Source: Gemmatimonadota bacterium
GTDB lineage: Bacteria; Gemmatimonadota; Gemmatimonadetes; Gemmatimonadales; GWC2-71-9
Assembly: GCA_003220855.1 (NCBI GenBank)
Contig: QHTP01000081.1
Span: 1-5,389 of the forward strand
Direction: 5' to 3'
Length of the DNA stretch: 5,389 bases
How positions within the stretch are numbered: the stretch's first letter is position 1; each line of letters starts with the position of its first letter. Shown in pieces: positions 1 through 5,389 of the stretch. Under the pieces are notes generated by a model. That model was not told the DNA's origin, made no database searches, and saw nothing but the letters and a program-made list of their open reading frames with translations. The position numbers were made by a program, and so were the translations under genes.

Positions 1-347
1 GGCAACCCGGTGTCGTACGAGCGCGCGGTCCGCGCCATGCGCGACACCAACGGCGTCGTGATCGCCGTGCCCGACGATGAGATTCTCGAGGCGAAGGCGG
101 TGGTCGACGGGGCCGGCATCGGCTGCGAGCCCGCGAGCGCGGCGGCCATCGCGGGCACGCGGCGCCTGGCGCGCGACGGGATCATCAAGGCCGGAGAGCG
201 GGTCGTGGCGGTCCTCACGGGACACGTCCTCAAGGATCCCGCGAGTGTGACCCACTACCACCAGGAGCGCGATCCGGCGCCGCCGCACGCCAACCGGCCG
301 GTCGAGATCGACCCGCACCTGAACGAGGTGGAGCGAGCGATGAGCCG

Positions 348-351
<4 letters not shown>
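1..351 (+). CDS. thrC: Threonine synthase, C-terminal part (5' end outside window)
   Basis: This is the last 116 residues of a PLP-dependent threonine synthase, which converts O-phosphohomoserine to threonine in the cytoplasm. The frame is open from base 1 and ends in TGA at 349-351. The fragment begins with the family segment GNPVSYERAVRAM. It then shows an acidic 'PDDEILEAKAVV' helix (about residues 24-35), the conserved GIGCEPASAAAIAG block (39-52) and TGHVLKDP (73-80), all typical of the C-terminal lobe of fold-type II threonine synthases. About 36 residues follow the last motif, ending in a charged tail. The N-terminal part with the PLP lysine is not in the window. The stop overlaps the ilvD start by 4 bases (ATGA), so the two are probably co-transcribed; threonine is the precursor of isoleucine, which IlvD also serves. 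A threonine dehydratase is the main alternative, but EPASAA followed by TGHxLKDP favours threonine synthase. Confidence 0.9.
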
Positions 352-2033
<1,682 letters not shown>

Positions 2034-2060
2034 CCCACTCGCCACTCCGTGGAGAGGGGG
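2034..2060. terminator. Imperfect hairpin between convergent ilvD and leuB; possible bidirectional terminator and repeat-like element
   Basis: The only gap between the two gene groups (2034-2062) is almost filled by an inverted repeat. CCC 2034-2036 pairs with GGG 2058-2060, CTC 2038-2040 with GAG 2054-2056, and CCAC 2042-2045 with GTGG 2049-2052. There are mismatches at 2037/2057 and 2041/2053, and the loop is TCC. That makes 10 pairs in a 27-base element. No T-run follows on either strand, so it is not a classic intrinsic terminator; the tail-to-tail position is the main argument for a role in ending or stabilising both transcripts. With the preceding CCTCACCCCC it resembles, from memory, GC-rich 'CCCTCACCCCC...GGAGAGGGGGA' dispersed palindromes found at gene ends in many genomes. 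Confidence 0.45.
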
Positions 2061-2062
2061 AA

Positions 2063-3157
2063 CTATCTGACCAGCGAAAGCGGCCGTCTCGCGGGCGACC
2101 GCACCAGCTCCGCGATCCAGGCGCCCATCTCGCGCGTCCCGATCATGCGGTCGCTGGGGCGGGCGATATCGCGCGTGCGCGCCCCCTGCTCCAGCGCGGC
2201 GGCGATCGCCTGCTCCACCGCGGTGGCGGGCTCCGCCAGCCCGAGTCCGTAGCGCAATAGCATGGCCGCCGACGCGATCGCCCCGATTGGGTTGGCCACG
2301 TCCTTGCCAGCCAACGCCGGTGCCGAGCCGTGGATCGGCTCGAACAACCCCGGACCATCGCCCAGTGACGCGGACGGCAAGAGCCCGAGCGATCCCGCGA
2401 GCACCGCGGCCTCGTCGCTCAGGATGTCCCCGAACATGTTCTCCGTGAGCAGCACGTCGATGCCGGCGGAGTCGGTGACGAGCCGCATCGCGGCGTAATC
2501 CACATAGGCGTGCTCCAGCGTGACATCGGCGTAGTCCACCGCCACGCGCGTCACCGTCTCGCGCCACAGCTGCGACGTCTCGAGCACGTTGGCCTTGTCG
2601 ACCGAGAGCAGGCGCCGGCGCCGGCGCCGCGCCGCCCCGAACGCCACGCGTGCCACGCGCTCCACTTCGGCCTCGGTGTAGCGCAGGGTGTTCACCGCGG
2701 CCCCATTGTCCTTGCCGCGCGGCTCGCCGTAGTACAGTCCTCCCACCAGCTCGCGCACGATGAGGATGTCCACACCCGCCAGGTGCTCCGGCTTCAAGGG
2801 CGAGCAGAAGGCCAGCGCCGGGTTGGTCGTGACGGGCCGCAGATTGGCGTACACGGCGAGCAGGCTGCGGAGCGCGAGCAAGCCGGATTCGGGCCGCAGC
2901 TTGCGCGGCGCATGATCGAGCGACGGATCGCCGACGGCGCCCAGCAGCACGGCGTCGGCCTGCGTGACCGCCGCCCGGGTCTCGGGCGGCAGCGGATCGC
3001 CCGCCGCCGCGACGCCCGCCGCTCCAACCGCGTACTGACTCATCGCGAACTGCAGCCCGAATCGCTCGCCCGCGGCCTGTAGCACGCGCACCGCCTCGCC
3101 CGTGACCTCCGGCCCGATCCCGTCGCCGGGGAGGACAGCGATCTGGTACTCCTTCAT
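2063..3157 (-). CDS. leuB: 3-isopropylmalate dehydrogenase
   Basis: This complete 364-residue enzyme of the isocitrate/isopropylmalate dehydrogenase family oxidises and decarboxylates 3-isopropylmalate to 2-oxoisocaproate, using NAD+ and Mg2+/Mn2+. Visible motifs are LPGDGIGPEV (9-18), the substrate-binding arginines R97, R107 and R135, and catalytic Y142 in GGLYYGEPRG. They continue with K188 in SVDKANVL, the metal aspartates D220, D244 and D248 (TENMFGDILSDEA), and the coenzyme loop EPIHGSAPALAGKDVANP (273-290). One residue is odd: the Asp that normally follows GSAP and binds the NAD adenosine ribose (Asp278 in Thermus) is Ala281. Residues 177-182 are six arginines encoded by a GGCGCC-type tract, where relatives have a mixed Lys/Arg run of the same length. 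The ATG overlaps the leuD stop (ATGA) and has a good ribosome-binding site. A short basic tail follows GTREMGAWIAELV. The neighbours LeuCD settle leuB over tartrate or isocitrate dehydrogenase. Confidence 0.96.
   Translation of the reverse strand: MKEYQIAVLPGDGIGPEVTGEAVRVLQAAGERFGLQFAMSQYAVGAAGVAAAGDPLPPETRAAVTQADAVLLGAVGDPSLDHAPRKLRPESGLLALRSLLAVYANLRPVTTNPALAFCSPLKPEHLAGVDILIVRELVGGLYYGEPRGKDNGAAVNTLRYTEAEVERVARVAFGAARRRRRRLLSVDKANVLETSQLWRETVTRVAVDYADVTLEHAYVDYAAMRLVTDSAGIDVLLTENMFGDILSDEAAVLAGSLGLLPSASLGDGPGLFEPIHGSAPALAGKDVANPIGAIASAAMLLRYGLGLAEPATAVEQAIAAALEQGARTRDIARPSDRMIGTREMGAWIAELVRSPARRPLSLVR
2611..2636. repeat. GGCGCC-type palindromic tract inside leuB
   Basis: Three consecutive self-complementary GGCGCC units (2611-2628) followed by GCGCCGCC lie within leuB and encode most of the run of six arginines at residues 177-182. 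Relatives have a basic Lys/Arg stretch of the same length just before SVDKAN, so no residues were gained. The tract is alternating purine-pyrimidine in part and could slip or form secondary structure, but it may simply reflect extreme GC codon choice. Confidence 0.6.
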
Positions 3158-3816
3158 GCCACGTCTCCCTCGCCTGAACGCGGAACAGTGAGGTCCGACG
3201 CTCGCTCTTCTGTTCCGAGTTCCGCGTTCCGCCTTCCGCGTTCGAATGAAGCGATGTGGGCCTCCGCTAGGAGTGTGCGTCCGATCTCGTCGAGCCCGCG
3301 GAGCAGCATCTCGCGGTGATACGGGGCGATGCTGAACGCGGCCCGGAAGCCGGCGTCGTCGACCACGGTCTGGGCCTCGAGATCGACGACCACATCGTAC
3401 CGGCCCGCGGCGCGTGTGTGGCGGGCGAACAGCTCGCGGATCTCCCCCGGCACCAGGCGCACCGCGAGCAACCCGTTCTGGCAGCAGTTCGCGTAGAAGA
3501 TGTCGGCGAACGATTCCGCCATGACGACGCGGAAGCCGTACTCGCGCAGCGCCCAGACGGCGTGCTCGCGCGACGAGCCACAGCCGAAGTTCGCGCCCGC
3601 GAGCAGAACGGTCGCCCCCGTGGCGGCTGGCTGATTCAGCTCGAACGCGACATCGGGCGAGCCGTCGGAGCGGTAGCGCCAGTCGTGGAACAACACCGGG
3701 CCAAATCCGGTGCGCTCGATGCGCTTGAGAAACTGTTTCGGGACGATCTGGTCGGTGTCGACGTTGACGCGCGGCAGGGCCGCGACCCGGCCGTCGTGCC
3801 GGACGAAGGGCGTCAC
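3154..3816 (-). CDS. leuD: 3-isopropylmalate dehydratase, small subunit, with repeat-encoded C-terminal extension
   Basis: This 220-residue swivelling-domain subunit pairs with LeuC to isomerise 2-isopropylmalate to 3-isopropylmalate. It begins MTPFVRHDGRVAALPRVNVD, and the family motifs are NVDTDQIVPKQFLK (18-31), the substrate-loop ANFGCGSSREHA (75-86) and ESFADIFYANCCQNGLL (101-117). The start is GTG at 3816-3814: it overlaps the leuC stop (GTGA), has GGAG six bases upstream, and gives the usual N-terminus. The open frame extends further upstream, but only as a shadow inside leuC. Family similarity ends around residue 193 (IGRTLLAEAHIASFERG, like the IGLTL...IAAYE end of E. coli LeuD). The remaining 25 or so residues are encoded by a tandem and inverted heptamer repeat, giving a charged, low-complexity and probably disordered tail. 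E. coli LeuD is about 201 residues. The stop overlaps the leuB start by 4 bases. Confidence 0.95.
   Translation of the reverse strand: MTPFVRHDGRVAALPRVNVDTDQIVPKQFLKRIERTGFGPVLFHDWRYRSDGSPDVAFELNQPAATGATVLLAGANFGCGSSREHAVWALREYGFRVVMAESFADIFYANCCQNGLLAVRLVPGEIRELFARHTRAAGRYDVVVDLEAQTVVDDAGFRAAFSIAPYHREMLLRGLDEIGRTLLAEAHIASFERGRRNAELGTEERASDLTVPRSGEGDVA
3165..3170 (-). promoter_or_regulatory. Ribosome-binding site of leuB
   Basis: Read on the minus strand, AGGGAG lies 7 bases before the leuB ATG (3157-3155), within the last codons of leuD. It sits just downstream of the heptamer repeat hairpin, so leuB keeps its own initiation signal as well as the ATGA overlap with leuD. Confidence 0.7.
3176..3244. 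repeat. Heptamer array with inverted arm at the leuD 3' end
   Basis: On the plus strand, five head-to-tail 7-mers run CTGTTCC, GAGTTCC, GCGTTCC, GCCTTCC, GCGTTCG (3210-3244). An inverted arm of about two units, GAACGCGGAACAG, lies at 3176-3188. The arm pairs with 3210-3222 at 12 of 13 positions (mismatch 3180/3218), leaving a 21-base loop. The array lies wholly inside the leuD reading frame and forms its C-terminal extension. In minus-strand phase the units are GGAACGC, GGAAGGC and GGAACTC, one base from the GGGACTC unit found before leuC. Confidence 0.85.
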
Positions 3817-5216
3817 GTCCAGCTCCGGATGTCGACCAGGTGTCCGGCGATCCCGGCGGCGGCCGCCATGGCGGGACTCATCAGGTGCGTGCGGCCGCCG
3901 CGCCCCTGGCGGCCTTCGAAATTGCGGTTCGACGTCGCGGCGCAGCGCTCGCCGCTCGCCAGGATGTCCGGGTTCATGCCAAGGCACATCGAGCATCCCG
4001 AGTTGCGCCACTCGAACCCCGCCGCGCGGAACACGCGGTCCAGTCCCTCGGCTTCCGCCTGCGCTTTGACCTGCTGCGACCCGGGCACCACCAGCGCGCG
4101 AACCCCCGCGGCCACGCGTCGACCCCGCACCACCCCGGCCGCACTCCGCAGATCCTCGATCCGTGCGTTGGTACACGAGCCGAGAAACACGCGGTTGATC
4201 GCTAACCCTTCGAGTGGGGTACCCGGCTGCAAGTCCATGTAGGCAAGCGCCCGCTCGACCGCCTGTCGCTCGGCGGCCGTAGCGCAGCCCGCCGGATCGG
4301 GGACGCGCCCCGTGATGTCCGCCACCATGCCGGGGTTCGTCCCCCAGGTCACCTGCGGCGCGACGGCGCTCGCGTCGAGCGTCACCCGCGTATCGTAGGT
4401 CGCGCCGTCGTCGCTCCGGAGCCGGCCCCAGCGCGCCACCGCGCGCGTGAGTCGCTCGCCCTCGGGCGCGCGGGGGCGCCCGGCGAGGTAGGCGAAGGTC
4501 GTTTCGTCGGGCGCGATCATCCCGGCCCGCGCGCCCGCCTCGATCGACATGTTGCACACCGTCATGCGGCCCTCCATCGAGAGCCCACGGATCGCCTCGC
4601 CGGTGTACTCGATCACGTGACCGGTGGCCCCGGCCGTCCCGATGCGCCCGATCAGGGCGAGGATCAGGTCCTTAGCGGTGACTCCGGGGGCGGGCGCTCC
4701 GTCGAACCGGACTTCCATCGTCTTGGGTCGCATGACGACGAGGCATTGGGTCGCGAGCACGTGCTCGACCTCGCTCGTCCCGATGCCGAAGGCGAGCGCC
4801 CCGAACGCGCCGTGGGTGGATGTGTGTGAATCGCCGCACACGATGACCATCCCCGGCTGCGTCAGACCCAGCTCGGGACCGATGACGTGCACGATGCCCT
4901 GGCGGGGGGAGGCGAGGTCGAACAGCTCGATACCGAACTCGCGCGCATTGGCCGAGAGCGCGCCGACCTGGCGCGCGGCCAGGGCGTCGGCGATCGGCAG
5001 GGCGCGATCGTCGGTAGGCACGTTGTGGTCCACGGTCGCGACCGTCAGCTCGGGTCGCCGCACCCGGCGTCCCGCGAGCCGCAGCCCTTCGAACGCCTGG
5101 GGGGAGGTCACCTCGTGGACCAGGTGCAGGTCCACGTACAAGAGCTCCGGCCCGTCGGGGAGCCGGTGGACCACGTGCGTGTCCCAGACCTTCGCGAACA
5201 GGGTGCGGGGAGTCAT
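3813..5216 (-). CDS. leuC: 3-isopropylmalate dehydratase, large subunit
   Basis: This complete 467-residue aconitase-superfamily subunit matches the bacterial LeuC length (E. coli about 466). It binds the [4Fe-4S] cluster of isopropylmalate isomerase and acts with LeuD. Motifs seen are DLHLVHEVTSPQAFEGLR (29-46), TVDHNVPT (61-68), VCGDSHTSTHGAFGALAFGIG (126-146, abridged), SMEGRMTVCNMSIEAGA (213-229), DETTFAYL and PQVTWGTNPG (287-296). The three cluster cysteines are C348 in GSCTNARIEDLR, and C408 and C411 in GCSMCLGMNPD. SNRNFEGRQGRGGRTHL (429-445) and SPAMAAAAGIAGH close the protein. The ATG at 5216 gives the usual MTPRTLFAKVWDTHVV start. An in-frame ATG at 5330 is rejected because it would add 38 residues made mostly of the heptamer repeat and of ilvC antiphase sequence. 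The start overlaps the ilvC stop (ATGA), and no clear Shine-Dalgarno site is visible, so translation probably depends on coupling to ilvC. The homologous large subunit of homoaconitase is unlikely next to leuB and ilvC. Confidence 0.97.
   Translation of the reverse strand: MTPRTLFAKVWDTHVVHRLPDGPELLYVDLHLVHEVTSPQAFEGLRLAGRRVRRPELTVATVDHNVPTDDRALPIADALAARQVGALSANAREFGIELFDLASPRQGIVHVIGPELGLTQPGMVIVCGDSHTSTHGAFGALAFGIGTSEVEHVLATQCLVVMRPKTMEVRFDGAPAPGVTAKDLILALIGRIGTAGATGHVIEYTGEAIRGLSMEGRMTVCNMSIEAGARAGMIAPDETTFAYLAGRPRAPEGERLTRAVARWGRLRSDDGATYDTRVTLDASAVAPQVTWGTNPGMVADITGRVPDPAGCATAAERQAVERALAYMDLQPGTPLEGLAINRVFLGSCTNARIEDLRSAAGVVRGRRVAAGVRALVVPGSQQVKAQAEAEGLDRVFRAAGFEWRNSGCSMCLGMNPDILASGERCAATSNRNFEGRQGRGGRTHLMSPAMAAAAGIAGHLVDIRSWT
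3823..3826 (-). promoter_or_regulatory. Ribosome-binding site deciding the leuD GTG start
   Basis: On the minus strand GGAG lies 6 bases before the GTG at 3816-3814, inside the last codons of leuC. Its spacing and the GTGA overlap with the leuC stop support this GTG rather than any in-frame start further upstream, which would lie deep within leuC. Confidence 0.65.
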
Positions 5217-5389
5217 GCCCGCAGGGATTCGCGACTCGGGGCTCGGGACTCGGGGTTCGGGGCTCGAGGTTCCTTCCCGAGTCCCGAGTCCCGAGTCCCG
5301 AGTCCCGCCGCTTTGCCTTCTTCCGACCACGGCATCATCGCGCGCAGCGTCGCACCCACCCGCTCGATCAGATGGTCGTTCTGCTCGCG
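5213..5389 (-). CDS. ilvC: Ketol-acid reductoisomerase, C-terminal end (5' part outside window), with repeat-encoded tail
   Basis: A frame entering at 5389 stays open to TGA at 5215-5213, giving 58 residues. It begins REQNDHLIERVGATLRAMMPW, which matches the last helix of class I ketol-acid reductoisomerase (the 'HPIEQVGxxLRxMMPW' end). IlvC makes the dihydroxy acids that IlvD dehydrates, using NADPH and Mg2+. After MMPW (residues 18-21), family members normally end within about 5-15 residues. Here SEEGKAAG leads into about 28 residues encoded by the GGGACTC heptamer array (GLGTRDSGLGKEPRAP and on), ending in SLRA. The stop overlaps the leuC ATG by 4 bases, which argues that this frame, repeat included, is really translated. 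Only the tail is visible, so the identification rests on one short motif plus context (leuCDB downstream); it is probable rather than certain. The repeat-encoded part is charged, rich in Pro/Ser/Arg and probably disordered. Confidence 0.83.
   Translation of the reverse strand, partial: REQNDHLIERVGATLRAMMPWSEEGKAAGLGTRDSGLGKEPRAPNPESRAPSRESLRA
5224..5306. repeat. Inverted heptamer array (GGGACTC / GAGTCCC) at the ilvC 3' end
   Basis: Plus-strand 5279-5306 is four perfect copies of GAGTCCC. To its left, 5224-5272 is seven imperfect copies of the complementary unit: GGGATTC, GCGACTC, GGGGCTC, GGGACTC, GGGGTTC, GGGGCTC and GAGGTTC. The arms meet at a short centre (5273-5278), so the whole can fold into a long hairpin in several registers. 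It lies entirely within the ilvC reading frame and ends 7 bases before the leuC ATG. Because 7 is not a multiple of 3, each strand gives one cyclic peptide whatever the frame, and none of the perfect units creates a stop. Tandem repeats of this kind are, as I recall, common in some high-GC environmental genomes. Confidence 0.92.

Noticed and set aside
2034..2062. Classic intrinsic terminator
   Set aside because: The hairpin is present but no T-run follows on either strand, so it is kept only as a possible terminator.
3316..4242. Plus-strand open frame of 308 codons across leuD and leuC
   Set aside because: It is antisense to conserved LeuD and LeuC motifs, has shadow composition and spans a gene junction; there is no recognisable domain.
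3817..4557. Upstream extension of the leuD reading frame
   Set aside because: This part is an out-of-frame shadow of leuC, rich in Arg/Gly. LeuD proper begins at the GTG overlapping the leuC stop.
5224..5306. CRISPR array or insertion sequence end
   Set aside because: The units are only 7 bp with no spacers, and there is no transposase frame or target duplication; it is a simple tandem and inverted repeat.
5217..5330. Upstream in-frame ATG of leuC at 5330, adding 38 residues
   Set aside because: The extra residues (DSGLGTREG, SPEPRVPSPES and so on) are translated heptamer repeat and overlap the ilvC coding end; LeuC proteins normally start at the MTPRTLF equivalent.

Overview
The window is a dense piece of a GC-rich (roughly 70% by eye) bacterial chromosome devoted to branched-chain amino acid and threonine synthesis. 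There are six genes in two convergent groups, and almost no non-coding DNA. Strong GC bias at third positions, many Arg/Ala/Gly codons and tandem heptamer repeats at gene ends would suit a soil or environmental lineage such as Gemmatimonadota or a similar high-GC phylum. That placement is a guess from style, not from a marker gene.

Left part, plus strand: the 3' end of a threonine synthase gene (1-351) overlaps a complete ilvD, dihydroxy-acid dehydratase (348-2033), by four bases (ATGA). Right part, minus strand, in transcription order: the 3' end of a ketol-acid reductoisomerase gene, ilvC (5389-5213), then complete leuC (5216-3813), leuD (3816-3154, GTG start) and leuB (3157-2063). Every junction in this run is a 4-base stop/start overlap (ATGA, GTGA, ATGA), so the genes look like one translationally coupled operon. 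The two groups meet tail to tail across a 29-base gap that holds an imperfect hairpin. No stretch over 300 bases lacks a gene. No RNA gene, CRISPR array, insertion sequence or promoter was seen; the promoters presumably lie outside the window.

Together, IlvC and IlvD carry out the second and third steps of the shared valine/isoleucine route. LeuCD isomerises 2-isopropylmalate and LeuB oxidises it to the leucine precursor. Threonine synthase supplies the threonine from which isoleucine is made.

The least ordinary part is the gene ends. The ilvC/leuC and leuD/leuB junctions each carry an inverted array of a 7-bp unit (GGGACTC and GGAACKC types, which look related). Each array is translated as an extra C-terminal tail on the upstream enzyme before the overlapping start of the next gene. 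The end of ilvD runs into a third, hairpin-forming repeat-like sequence. LeuB also carries Ala where the family's NAD-ribose-binding Asp is expected. No wholly new system is evident, but the translated repeats inside a core operon deserve a second look.
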